Of a stretch of DNA of 64,000 nucleotides, positions 50,576-59,443 are shown in pieces. The stretch is from the NCBI GenBank assembly GCA_965277355.1, contig CBDICN010000002.1:1054001-1118000 (forward strand). Reading direction: 5' to 3'. The stretch's first letter is position 1; each line of letters starts with the position of its first letter. A model generated the notes under the pieces. The model did no database searches, was not told the DNA's origin, and saw only the letters and a list, made by a program, of their open reading frames with translations. The translations under genes were made by a program, and so were the position numbers. Source of the DNA: RH-AL1 sp965277355. Its GTDB lineage: Bacteria; Pseudomonadota; Alphaproteobacteria; Rhizobiales; Beijerinckiaceae.

Positions 50576-51922
50576 TCAGGCCGCGTCCAGAGTGAAGGGC
50601 GCCAACGCCGGATCCCGCGACACTGCTTGCGCGTTGACGCAAGGCTGACGCGTTCGCGCGACCCTCTCCACGATGTCGGCGGCTCTTTGCGTTCCCCCGG
50701 CCTTGCGGATGTCGGCGCCGACCCGCGCCGCGTTTTCGGCGAACGACGGATCTTCGATGACGGTCTTGATCGCGCCGGCGAGGCGCCAACGCATCGCATG
50801 AGGGCGGCACACCAGCCCCGCCCCGGCGTGACGCACGCGCGAGGCGATGGCCCCCTGCTCGAAGGCGAGCGGCACCACGACCAGCGGCACGTCGTCGGCG
50901 AGTGCGTCGAGCACGCCGTTCATGCCGCCATGCAGGATGGCGACATCCACCTCCTTGAAGATCCGGTCGTAGGACACGAACTCGTGGACCGTCGCGCGCC
51001 GCGCCAGCCGCGCGGCCGCCTCGGGCGCAAGCAGCCCGCCGTGCGCGATCGTCAGCTCGAGCCCGGCGGCCGCGGTGGCATCCGCGATGCGCTCGAAGAC
51101 GTCGGCCCGGTGCCCCATCAGCGAACCGAGCGACGCGAAAGCTCGCCCCGTCTTCCGGCGCGGACGCCGGGTGTCTTGATGGGGCGCGGCGCGAAACGGG
51201 CCGCAGTAGTGAAAGCAGCCGATCAGCGACTGGCGCGGATAGTCGAGCGACGGCGTCAGTTGCGCGATCTGCGCGAAGGGGGAGGCAAAATCCGCGGTGC
51301 GGAATATGGGGCCGAGGTTCCAGCGCGTCGCATAGCCGCCGGTGACCTTGTGCAGCGGGGATTGCGCCGCCTCGACCACATACTGCGCGGCGATGTTGCG
51401 ATAGCGATGCCAGCGCGTCTCCCCGTGGCGCCAGCCGACGAAAGGCGATGGGATCCCCTGCTCCCAGTTCAACGGCAGCGCGGCGGCGACCGAAATATAG
51501 GGCATCGACAGATGATGGGCGACGAGCCCGACCGCCGGCTCGAGCCAGTCGCCGACGATTGCGTCGATCGACAAGGCGCGGAGCGCGTCCGGCAGTTCGT
51601 CGCAGAACATCTGCGTCTCGCGCGCGAATTCCTTGATGAGCGACCGCATGCCAAAGACGCCGTGCACGGCGGATGCCTTCTCGATGGCCGGCTTGAGGCT
51701 GCCCGCAGGGGCATGGGCTTCGCCGATGGGATGGAAGGCGAGCCCAGCGTCCTGGATGGTGAATGCGAGATCGGGATGGTGGATGAACGTCGCGGAATGA
51801 CCTCGCCCGACGAGCTCCTTCGCCAGGACGAGCATCGGGTTCATGTGACCGATGGTAGGCACGCAAACGAAAGCGAAATGCAACAAATGACAGCCGCGCA
51901 AGCCGTTACGGAAGACGCTCAT
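50576..51922 (-). CDS. Glycosyltransferase, MGT/UGT (GT1) type
   Basis: 448 residues with a GT-B fold. The N-terminal motif is C-V-P-T-I-G-H-M-N-P-M-L-V-L-A, where histidine is the likely base. The C-terminal sugar-nucleotide site reads A-I-L-H-G-G-M-N-G-V-L-D-A-L with V-P-L-V-V-V-P-L-A-F-E-Q. This group glycosylates lipophilic acceptors such as carotenoids, sterols or macrolides. The acceptor is unknown and no carotenoid genes are nearby. Confidence 0.85.
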   Translation of the reverse strand: MSVFRNGLRGCHLLHFAFVCVPTIGHMNPMLVLAKELVGRGHSATFIHHPDLAFTIQDAGLAFHPIGEAHAPAGSLKPAIEKASAVHGVFGMRSLIKEFARETQMFCDELPDALRALSIDAIVGDWLEPAVGLVAHHLSMPYISVAAALPLNWEQGIPSPFVGWRHGETRWHRYRNIAAQYVVEAAQSPLHKVTGGYATRWNLGPIFRTADFASPFAQIAQLTPSLDYPRQSLIGCFHYCGPFRAAPHQDTRRPRRKTGRAFASLGSLMGHRADVFERIADATAAAGLELTIAHGGLLAPEAAARLARRATVHEFVSYDRIFKEVDVAILHGGMNGVLDALADDVPLVVVPLAFEQGAIASRVRHAGAGLVCRPHAMRWRLAGAIKTVIEDPSFAENAARVGADIRKAGGTQRAADIVERVARTRQPCVNAQAVSRDPALAPFTLDAA

Positions 51923-52087
51923 ATAGAGGGTCTGAGGCCGTTTGATGAGCGATCGCCCTATTTGTCGTCATCTTTTTTGTCGGCCGCATCAATTCGCGAT
52001 GCAGATTAAGGGCAGGCTTGTCCCGGCCTCTTCGGTCACGACAAGCACTAGTCGAGCTTCTACGGGCCTGGCTCAAGCGGCGGGCGA

Positions 52088-52696
52088 TCAGGCCGTGGGC
52101 CGAAGTCCCGCGAGGTAGGTCCGCACGAAGCCCCCGAGTTCGTCGTCGATGGCGCCCATCGGGAGCGCCACGAGCTTCTGCTCGAGGCCGAGGAGCACGA
52201 TGCCGTGCACCGCTCCAAACAATGTTCGCGCACGCAGCTTCAAAGTGCTCTCGTCGAGGCTCGGCATCAGCGGTGCCAGTTGCTTCTCGAGACGGACGAA
52301 GATGCGAAGCTGGTCGGCGGCGAACCACTCGGGCAGCTCGGCGCCCGGCTTCTGCATGCGGAAGTCGAACAGCGCCCTCCATCGGTTGCGCTCGGCATCG
52401 GCGAAGGCGCGGTAAGAGAGCGCCCACGCCACGAGCTGCGCCTCGCACGTCGCGCCGGCCGGCAAGGCGGCCGCCTCAAGATGGACATCGAGGTTGGCCA
52501 TGGTGCGTTGCGCGACGCGAAGCGCGAGTTCATCGAGGTCGGCTACGTGATTATAGATCGCGCCGACGGAGCAGCCCGCGCATTTCGCGATGTCGCGGGC
52601 GCGCAGACCCGACAAGCCGTACTCGGCGACAGCCCTTTCAGCGCAAGCGATGAGCCGATCGAGCTGCTCGGCTTTTCGGCCGAAAGCTCCGCTCAT
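52088..52696 (-). CDS. TetR-family repressor
   Basis: 202 residues. The N-terminal HTH includes A-E-Y-G-L-S-G-L-R-A-R-D-I-A-K and C-S-V-G-A-I-Y-N-H-V-A-D-L-D-E-L. The C-terminal domain is TetR_C-like (F-A-A-D-Q-L-R-I-F). The ATG at 52696 follows AAGAGG; an in-frame TTG at 52717 would fall inside an operator. It diverges from the acyltransferase gene and very likely controls it. Confidence 0.9.
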   Translation of the reverse strand: MSGAFGRKAEQLDRLIACAERAVAEYGLSGLRARDIAKCAGCSVGAIYNHVADLDELALRVAQRTMANLDVHLEAAALPAGATCEAQLVAWALSYRAFADAERNRWRALFDFRMQKPGAELPEWFAADQLRIFVRLEKQLAPLMPSLDESTLKLRARTLFGAVHGIVLLGLEQKLVALPMGAIDDELGGFVRTYLAGLRPTA

Positions 52697-52709
52697 CGCC
52701 AATTGCCTC

Positions 52710-52757
52710 TTGAACAATGTTCATTAGTGCTGTACATCAGCGATGAACGTTGTTCAA
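52710..52757. promoter_or_regulatory. Twin palindromic operators between the tetR-type and acyltransferase genes
   Basis: TTGAACAATGTTCAT at 52710-52724 and ATGAACGTTGTTCAA at 52743-52757 form an inverted pair. Each contains its own palindrome (GAACA-A-TGTTC and GAACG-T-TGTTC). Two TetR dimers could cover the whole 128-bp divergent promoter region and repress both genes. Confidence 0.82.
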
Positions 52758-52824
52758 GACCGTGCGGGCTTCGCAAGCGCCGACCGGGCCGGTACAAGCT
52801 GGAATGCTAACGAAGGCGGACCCC

Positions 52825-55800
52825 ATGAGCGGCCATTTGCTGAACACGCGGAAATTCGCGCCCCTATTCTGGTGCCAGTTCTTCTCCGCCTTCAACGACA
52901 ATTACCTCAAGGGAGCGATGATCTTCCTGCTGCTGTTCCGTTTCCCGCAGCAGTCCGGCCCACTCATCATGGCCTCGACCGCGATCTTCATGGTCCCGTC
53001 GGTGCTGCTGTCGGCGCTCGGCGGCGAATGGGCCGACCGCCACGACAAGGCGCTGATCGCGCGCCGGCTGAAGCTCGCGGAGTTCATCGCCGTGGCGGTC
53101 GCCGCGGCAGGCTTCCTCGTCGATTCGGTGCCGCTGCTCTTCACCGCGCTCGCCATGTTCGGCGTTCTGTCGGCGCTGTTCGGCCCGGTGAAATACGGCA
53201 TCCTGCCCGATCACCTCGCCACCAGCGACCTGCCGGCGGCCAACGCCCTGGTCGAAGGCGCGACCTTCATCGCCATCATCGCCGGCTCGACGCTCGCCGC
53301 CATCGCGTCCGAGGTCGGCCACAACAACCCCGTCTGGGCGTCCGTGCTGACGCTCGTCTTCGCCGCCGCGAGCTGGGCCGCCGCCCTGTTCATCCCGCGA
53401 ACCGGCGAGGGCGCACCCGGACTCCACGTCGACCCCAACGTCGTGCGCTCGACCATCGGCCTCGTCGCCAGCCTCCACGGTGACACGCGGCTGTGGCGCG
53501 GCGGCCTTATTGTCAGCCTGTTCTGGATGGTCGCGGCGATCGTCTACGGCCTGCTGCCGCCGCTCGTCACCCATTCGCTCGGCGGCGACCAGCTCGTACT
53601 CACGACCTACAACGCCGTCTTCGCCATCGGGATAGCCCTAGGATCCGGCTTCGCGTCCTGGCTTCTTGGCGGTCGCACCCTGATGTTGCCGACCCCGATC
53701 GCCGCCGCCTTCATCGGCGTCATCGCGTTCGACATGGCTTTCGCGCTGAGCGGCGTCTCGGCGCACGGCGAGTTGATGGGCGTCGGCGCCTTCTTCCATC
53801 ATTGGATCGGCTGGCACGTCGGCATCGATCTCGCGCTGCTCGCGATGGCCGGCGGCCTCTACATCGTCCCCTCCTTCGCCGCCGTGCAGGCCTGGGCGCC
53901 GGCCGACCGACGCGCGCGCGTCGTCGCCGCCGTCGGCATCCTTTCGGCGCTGGCCATGGTCGCCGGCACCGCGGCCGTCGCCGGGCTGCAGCATCTCGGC
54001 CTGTCGCTGAGCGTCGTGTTCGGCCTCCTCGGCCTGCTCTGCCTCGGCGGCGCGGTGGCGATCGTCGCGCTGCTGCCCACCAATCCGCTGCGCGATCTCG
54101 CCTCGATCCTGCTGCGTCTCGTTTATCGTCTCGAGGTCACCGGCCTCGAGAACATCGCCAAGGCCGGTCCGAACGCGATCATCGCCCTCAACCATGTGAG
54201 CTGGCTCGACGCCGAGATCGCCTTCTCGATCCTCGACCACAACCCCGTCTTCGCGATCGACCACACGGTGGCGCAGCGCTGGTGGCTGAAGCCGATCGCG
54301 AAGTACATGAACGCGCTGCCGCTCGATCCGACACGGCCGCTCGCGACCCGCACGCTGATCCAGGCGGTGAAGGACGGCGCCTCGCTGGTCATCTTCCCGG
54401 AGGGCCGGATCACCCGGACTGGCAGCCTGATGAAGGTCTACGACGGATCCGGACTGATCGCCGACAAGGCCGGCGTCCCGGTCGTGCCGGTGCGCATCGA
54501 GGGCGCCGAGGCCTCGTACTTCTCCTACCTCACGGACAGCCAGGTGCACCGCACCCTCCTGAAGCGCATCAAGGTGACGATCCTCGAGCCGCGTCGCGTC
54601 GTTGTGCCCGAGGAACTCAAGGGCAGGGTCCGCCGCCGGGCGGCCGGCGCGGCGCTCTACGCCATCATGTCCGACATGGTCTACAAGACGACGTCGATCG
54701 ACCGTACGCTGCACCAGGCGCTCGTCGATGCCGCGCTGCAGCACGGCCCGAAGCACACCGTTCTGCAGGATCCGGTCTCCGGCGAGATGACCTACAAACG
54801 CGCGCTGATCGGCGCCCGCATCCTCGGCAAGAAGCTCGAGCCGCTGGTGCCGCGCGGCGGCACGATCGGCCTGATGCTGCCGAATTCGATCGGCGCGGCC
54901 GTCTCGTTCTTCGGCCTCATGTCGGCCGGACGAGTCGTGGCGATGGTCAATTTCTCCGCCGGCGCGGCGACCATCACATCGGCCGGACGGGCGGCGCAGT
55001 TCGATACGATCGTCACTTCACGCTCCTTCATCGAAAGGGGCAAGCTCGACAAGCTCGTCGCCGAACTCGGAGACGCGTTCCGCTTTGTCTACCTCGAAGA
55101 CATCCGCGCCACGGTCGGCATGGTCGACAAGCTTAGCGCCGCCCTCAGCTGGAAACGCCCGCTCGCCCCGCGCGCTTCCGACGACCCGGCCGCCATCCTG
55201 TTCACCTCGGGTTCGGAGGGCGTGCCCAAGGGCGTGGTGCTCTCCCACCGCAACATGCTGGCGAACTGCGCGCAGTCTCGCGCCGTGGTCGACTTCAGCC
55301 GCGAAGACACCGTTTTCAACGTGCTGCCGATGTTCCACGCCTTCGGCCTGACGATCGGTACGATCGTGCCGCTGGTGTTCGGGGTGAAGGTCTACCTCTA
55401 CCCCACCCCCCTGCACTACCGGATCATCCCCGAGCTCATCTACGGCAGCAACGCGACCATCCTGTTCGGGACCGACACCTTCCTCGCGGGCTACGCGCGG
55501 ACGGCGAACGCCTACGATTTCCGCTCGCTGCGCTACATCATGGCCGGTGCCGAGCCGGTGAAGGACTCGACGCGCGCCGTCTACATGGAGAAGTTCGGCC
55601 AGCGCATCCTGGAGGGCTACGGCATCACCGAGATGGCGCCCGTCCTGGCGCTGAACACGCCGATGTTCAACAAGAACGGCAGCGTCGGCCGGCTGATGCC
55701 GGGCATCACCGCCAAGCTCGAATCGGTCGACGGCATCGACGGGGGCGCGCGGCTGGTGGTGAAAGGCGCCAATACCATGCTCGGCTACCTCAAGGAGGAT

Positions 55801-56229
55801 CGTCCCGGCGTCCTACAGCCGCCGCAAGACGGATGGCACGACACCGGCGACATCGTCGCCATCGACGACAGCGGCTTCGTCACGATCAAGGGGCGCGCCA
55901 AGCGCTTCGCCAAGATCGCCGGCGAGATGGTCTCGCTGGCGGCCATCGAGCAGCTCGCGGATGCGCTGTGGCCGGAGGCGATGTCGGCGGCGGCGAGCCT
56001 GCCTGACGAGCGCAAAGGCGAGCGCATCGTGCTCGTCACTCAACACCAGGGCGCGACCCGCGGCGAGTTCGCGACCTTTGCCAAGGCCAGCGGCGCGTCC
56101 GACCTGATGGTGCCCGGCGAGGTCGTCTCGATCGCGGCGATCCCGCTGCTCGGCACCGGCAAGATCGACTTCCCGTCCGTCAAGCACCTCGTCGAGGAGC
56201 GCGAGGCCCGCAAGGCTTCCGCGGCTTAG
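52825..56229 (+). CDS. LplT-PlsC-acyl-ACP synthetase fusion (acyl-[ACP]-phospholipid O-acyltransferase)
   Basis: 1,134 residues in three parts: an MFS/LplT-like lysophospholipid flippase (about 10-420, F-C-Q-F-F-S-A-F-N-D-N-Y), a PlsC acyltransferase (N-H457-V-S-W-L-D462, then F-P-E-G-R-I-T-R-T-G), and an AMP-binding acyl-activating domain (L-F-T-S-G-S-E-G-V-P-K-G-V near 792; E-G-Y-G-I-T-E). It would flip lysophospholipids inward and re-acylate them. The ATG at 52825 follows GAAGGCGGA. Twin operators lie just upstream. Confidence 0.94.
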   Translation: MSGHLLNTRKFAPLFWCQFFSAFNDNYLKGAMIFLLLFRFPQQSGPLIMASTAIFMVPSVLLSALGGEWADRHDKALIARRLKLAEFIAVAVAAAGFLVDSVPLLFTALAMFGVLSALFGPVKYGILPDHLATSDLPAANALVEGATFIAIIAGSTLAAIASEVGHNNPVWASVLTLVFAAASWAAALFIPRTGEGAPGLHVDPNVVRSTIGLVASLHGDTRLWRGGLIVSLFWMVAAIVYGLLPPLVTHSLGGDQLVLTTYNAVFAIGIALGSGFASWLLGGRTLMLPTPIAAAFIGVIAFDMAFALSGVSAHGELMGVGAFFHHWIGWHVGIDLALLAMAGGLYIVPSFAAVQAWAPADRRARVVAAVGILSALAMVAGTAAVAGLQHLGLSLSVVFGLLGLLCLGGAVAIVALLPTNPLRDLASILLRLVYRLEVTGLENIAKAGPNAIIALNHVSWLDAEIAFSILDHNPVFAIDHTVAQRWWLKPIAKYMNALPLDPTRPLATRTLIQAVKDGASLVIFPEGRITRTGSLMKVYDGSGLIADKAGVPVVPVRIEGAEASYFSYLTDSQVHRTLLKRIKVTILEPRRVVVPEELKGRVRRRAAGAALYAIMSDMVYKTTSIDRTLHQALVDAALQHGPKHTVLQDPVSGEMTYKRALIGARILGKKLEPLVPRGGTIGLMLPNSIGAAVSFFGLMSAGRVVAMVNFSAGAATITSAGRAAQFDTIVTSRSFIERGKLDKLVAELGDAFRFVYLEDIRATVGMVDKLSAALSWKRPLAPRASDDPAAILFTSGSEGVPKGVVLSHRNMLANCAQSRAVVDFSREDTVFNVLPMFHAFGLTIGTIVPLVFGVKVYLYPTPLHYRIIPELIYGSNATILFGTDTFLAGYARTANAYDFRSLRYIMAGAEPVKDSTRAVYMEKFGQRILEGYGITEMAPVLALNTPMFNKNGSVGRLMPGITAKLESVDGIDGGARLVVKGANTMLGYLKEDRPGVLQPPQDGWHDTGDIVAIDDSGFVTIKGRAKRFAKIAGEMVSLAAIEQLADALWPEAMSAAASLPDERKGERIVLVTQHQGATRGEFATFAKASGASDLMVPGEVVSIAAIPLLGTGKIDFPSVKHLVEEREARKASAA

Positions 56230-56257
56230 GCGCTGCTTCCAGGGGCATCGAGGCCCC

Positions 56258-56797
56258 TCAGGGATTGTCGGGCTGGCACTGCAGCGTGCGCTCGCGGTAG
56301 AGTTCGGGGTCGGGCAGGCCGGGCTCGCGGGGAACGTGGTGGCAGACGACCGGCGTCGGCGGCGTCGTCACGTAGGTCGCAAGGCTGTCGAGCGGATAGG
56401 CCGGCAGAGGCACCGTCAAATGCGGCGGCTCTTCGGGACGCGGCAGCGGCACGAGCAAGGTGACACCAGCCACTGCTGGGCGCTCCAGGTCCAGCGGGAC
56501 CGCGCGATAACGATGGGCCACATGATGACGGAGTTGGGCGTGACGGCTCGCATGCTTGCGGGCTTCGGCCGGCTTCGCGCCGGCGCCGATCGTACGCTGG
56601 ATGAGCGGCGACACCGGCGGCTTGCCGCCTGGAGGATTGCCGTTTGGAGGATTGCCGCTCGGCGGCAGGCTGGGCTGCGCAGCCGAGGGCTCCGGCGGCG
56701 CCCCCGCCGCTCCGGCTGGCGCTCCGACGAGCAGAGATGCGACGAGGACCGCCGCTGCCGCGAGTTGCGCCGGCGCACGAGAAAAGACGCTGTCCAT
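56258..56797 (-). CDS. Exported proline-rich hypothetical protein
   Basis: 179 residues. A signal peptide ends near A-G-A-A-G (residue 30). Residues 42-62 form a Gly-Asn-Pro-Pro repeat made by near-tandem 15-bp units around 56620-56670. The mature part is His- and Pro-rich with two cysteines near the end. No family recognised. It converges on the acyltransferase gene with 28 bp between stops. Confidence 0.72.
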   Translation of the reverse strand: MDSVFSRAPAQLAAAAVLVASLLVGAPAGAAGAPPEPSAAQPSLPPSGNPPNGNPPGGKPPVSPLIQRTIGAGAKPAEARKHASRHAQLRHHVAHRYRAVPLDLERPAVAGVTLLVPLPRPEEPPHLTVPLPAYPLDSLATYVTTPPTPVVCHHVPREPGLPDPELYRERTLQCQPDNP

Positions 56798-56987
56798 ACC
56801 CTACCCCCGAAAGCGATCTGACAGGCCGCATGCGCGAGGCGTTCGCGCAAAAACACCTTTCAGCGTCCGAGCGCCGCATGTCGACCTGTAACCTTTGCGC
56901 AGCTCGCGTCGTACATATCACAAACCCAGCTTGCGCCAGCCCGGCTATCGCTGAATGCCAGGCGTCGTCGGCTTCAAGGAGGATAAC

Positions 56988-57488
56988 GTGAATAGCAGAC
57001 GCGCATTCATGGCCACAACCGGCCTCGGCTTCACAGCGGCAACGTTAGCCGCGCTCGTGGTCGGCTCCCGCAACAGAGCGCTTGCGGGCATGACGGGCAA
57101 GTTCCCGATGAGCCTCACCGAGGCCGAATGGCACAAGCGTTTGACGCCGGCCCAATACGACGTGCTTCGCGAGGAGGGCACCGAGCGGGCCTTCACGAGC
57201 CCGCTCAACGACGAGCACCGCAAGGGCTTTTTCGCCTGCGCCGGATGCGGCCAGCGGGCATTCCGCTCGGAGACTAAGTTCGATAGCGGGACCGGATGGC
57301 CGAGCTTCTACGAGGCGATACCTAAGGCAGTGGGCGAGACCACCGATCGCTCGTTCGGCATGTCGCGGACGGAGGTCCACTGCGCCACTTGCGGCGGGCA
57401 TCTCGGCCACGTCTTCGATGACGGTCCGCAACCAACGGGTCTACGCTATTGCATGAATGGCGTGGCGATGAAGTTCGAGGCGGCCTGA
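56988..57488 (+). CDS. msrB: Exported peptide-methionine (R)-S-oxide reductase
   Basis: 166 residues. Zinc cysteines C84/C87 and C132/C135 and the catalytic Cys155 in G-L-R-Y-C-M-N-G are present, where most MsrB proteins read R-Y-C-x-N-S. The start is a GTG 6 bp after a perfect AAGGAGG. Residues 3-25 (S-R-R-A-F-M, then a hydrophobic run) look like a twin-arginine signal, so it should act in the periplasm. msrA follows 49 bp downstream. Confidence 0.92.
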   Translation: MNSRRAFMATTGLGFTAATLAALVVGSRNRALAGMTGKFPMSLTEAEWHKRLTPAQYDVLREEGTERAFTSPLNDEHRKGFFACAGCGQRAFRSETKFDSGTGWPSFYEAIPKAVGETTDRSFGMSRTEVHCATCGGHLGHVFDDGPQPTGLRYCMNGVAMKFEAA

Positions 57489-57537
57489 ATCACCGGGCAG
57501 GCCCATGCCGCGGCCCCGCGCCGCCCGAGGAGTTCCC

Positions 57538-58257
57538 ATGGACACCATCAAGAAAACCGCACGCGCTCTGTTCTATCTGAGCGGCGGCGCATTGCTCGTA
57601 TCCGCCGGCGCGACGCTTTGGCCGCAGCACCCTGCCTCGGCCGATGAGATGCATCGCGTGCCCCCGCCGGCCGGCGATGCGTCGGCGAGCACCGCCAAGA
57701 GCGCCACCGCCGTGCTCGCCGGCGGCTGTTTTTGGGGCGTGCAAGGCGTCTTCCAGCACGTGAAAGGCGTCACCAGCGCGGTGTCGGGCTACGCCGGCGG
57801 CTCGAAGGAGACCGCCTCCTACCCCGTGGTCAGCACCGGCGAGACCGGCCATGCCGAGACGGTCAAGATCACCTACGATCCGACCCAGATCAGCTACGGC
57901 AAGCTCCTGCAGATCTATTTCTCCGTCGTCACAGACCCGACCCAGCTCAATAGTCAGGGTCCCGACGAGGGCACCCAGTACCGTTCCGACATCTTCGCCA
58001 CGACGCCGGAGCAGGCCAAGATCGCCAAGGACTACGTTGCGCAGCTGCAGAAGGCCCATGTCTTCGGCGCGCCGATCGTTACCAGGGTCAGCGAGTTCAC
58101 GGCCTTCTACCCGGCCGAGCAGTATCATCAGAACTACCTGACCCTGCATCCCAACCAGCCCTACATCGCCGACAACGACATCCCGAAGGTCGAGGGACTC
58201 AAGAAGCTGTTCCCGCAGGACTACAAGACGAGCCCGGTCCTCACCGCAACGAACTGA
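57538..58257 (+). CDS. msrA: Exported peptide-methionine (S)-S-oxide reductase
   Basis: 239 residues. The N-terminal hydrophobic signal (residues 9-26, A-R-A-L-F-Y-L-S-G-G-A-L-L-V-S-A) is followed by a Ser/Thr-rich linker and the MsrA domain with G-G-C64-F-W-G-V-Q-G, G-Y-A-G-G near 88 and Y-H-Q-N-Y. It reduces methionine-S-sulfoxide. Together with the exported MsrB it covers both sulfoxide isomers in the envelope. Confidence 0.94.
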   Translation: MDTIKKTARALFYLSGGALLVSAGATLWPQHPASADEMHRVPPPAGDASASTAKSATAVLAGGCFWGVQGVFQHVKGVTSAVSGYAGGSKETASYPVVSTGETGHAETVKITYDPTQISYGKLLQIYFSVVTDPTQLNSQGPDEGTQYRSDIFATTPEQAKIAKDYVAQLQKAHVFGAPIVTRVSEFTAFYPAEQYHQNYLTLHPNQPYIADNDIPKVEGLKKLFPQDYKTSPVLTATN

Positions 58258-58262
58258 GGATA

Positions 58263-58320
58263 GACGAAGCCCTCGGGGCCGCGGCGTCTCAGCGGCGGAC
58301 CTTCGTCGACGGCCCTTTTT
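58263..58320 (+). terminator. Possible terminator after msrA
   Basis: GACGAAG and CTTCGTC arms plus inner GGGCCG/CGGCCC complementarity precede TTTTT at 58316-58320. The two pairings compete, so this is weak. Confidence 0.35.
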
Positions 58321-58397
58321 GCTCAAGGCCATGCGGGCGGATGTAACGGCACCGACGCGGCGGCCGAAGTCCCATCATGGCGTTAACGGGATGAATC

Positions 58398-59075
58398 ATG
58401 CGGATCACGCTGGCAGTCGTACTTGGAACGGCGGTCGCCTCCGCTGGCGCGCAGGCCGCGTCGCGGCCGGTTGTCGTTGAACTCTTCACGTCCGAGGGCT
58501 GCTCGTCGTGCCCGCCCGCCGACGCGCTCCTCACAACGCTCGCGGGGCGGCGGGACCTGCTCCCGCTCGCCTTTCACGTCACTTACTGGAATTCGCTCGG
58601 CTGGCGCGATCCCTATTCCTTCGAGGGCGCGACTAGCCGGCAGGCCGGCTATGCCGCCCAACTCGGCGGCGGATCCTATACGCCGGAGATGGTGATCGAC
58701 GGTCGGCGAGGCGTGGTCGGCTCGGAGCATGGCGCGGTCGCCGACGCTATCGCGGCAGCCCGCGGCGAGGCCGCTGAGGCCGCGCCGGTGCGCCTGCAAC
58801 GCGGCGGCCGCGGATTAGCGATCTCGGTGGGGCGAGGCAAGGGAAGCGGGCGCATCCTGCTGATCGGATTTGATCCCCAGCACGAGACCCATGTCGGGCG
58901 CGGGGAGAACAGCGGACGCGTACTGCTCGAGTCGAATATCGTGCGTTCGATGCGCAGCATCGGCGAGTACCGCGGTACCCCCGTCGAACTCTCCGAGCCG
59001 GCAGGTGCGGGGCAGGAGACGGCCGTCATCATCGAAGGGAGCGGCGGCAGAATTCTCGGTGCGGCGAGGCTCTGA
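58398..59075 (+). CDS. DUF1223 exported thioredoxin-like protein
   Basis: 225 residues. A short signal peptide ends near A-G-A-Q-A (residue 20). The DUF1223 core V-V-V-E-L-F-T-S-E-G-C35-S-S-C38-P-P carries a thioredoxin-type CxxC, with T-Y-W-N-S-L-G-W-R-D-P near 62 and T-P-E-M-V-I-D-G-R near 95. A role in periplasmic thiol chemistry is likely, possibly linked with msrBA upstream. Confidence 0.9.
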   Translation: MRITLAVVLGTAVASAGAQAASRPVVVELFTSEGCSSCPPADALLTTLAGRRDLLPLAFHVTYWNSLGWRDPYSFEGATSRQAGYAAQLGGGSYTPEMVIDGRRGVVGSEHGAVADAIAAARGEAAEAAPVRLQRGGRGLAISVGRGKGSGRILLIGFDPQHETHVGRGENSGRVLLESNIVRSMRSIGEYRGTPVELSEPAGAGQETAVIIEGSGGRILGAARL

Positions 59076-59140
59076 CGCGAAGGACCCGGTGAGACGATCG
59101 GCAGGCTCATTTTGGTTGAGCGCGCGCGTTTGCCGCCAGG

Positions 59141-59314
59141 CTAGAATACCGCATGAAACGCGGTGACGCCGACGATGATCCAGAGGATCGCGATGGCGAG
59201 GAAGATGTAGAAGCAGATCTTCGCGATGCCGGCGAAGGCCGAGGACGTGCCGGAGAAGCCGAGACCGCCCGCGATCAGCGAGATGACGAAGAAGATAATT
59301 GCATACCTGAGCAC
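59141..59314 (-). CDS. DUF1328 small membrane protein (YtjA-like)
   Basis: 57 residues: L-R-Y-A-I-I-F-F-V-I-S-L-I-A-G-G-L-G-F-S-G then A-G-I-A-K-I-C-F-Y-I-F-L-A-I-A. Two helices and the Gly-Phe link match the DUF1328 family. A GTG at 59314 follows GAGGGGGTCTACA. The function is unknown; often induced by stress. Confidence 0.88.
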   Translation of the reverse strand: MLRYAIIFFVISLIAGGLGFSGTSSAFAGIAKICFYIFLAIAILWIIVGVTAFHAVF

Positions 59315-59443
59315 TGTAGACCCCCTCGAACAGGACGTTGCATCGACGTGCAGGCAAACAAATGCCCGGTCAAGCTGGAATGTTCCTTGAGAACGGAGGC
59401 GGCCAAGACCGAAGAAGACGCCGGGCAAACCGCCGGCGGATCG

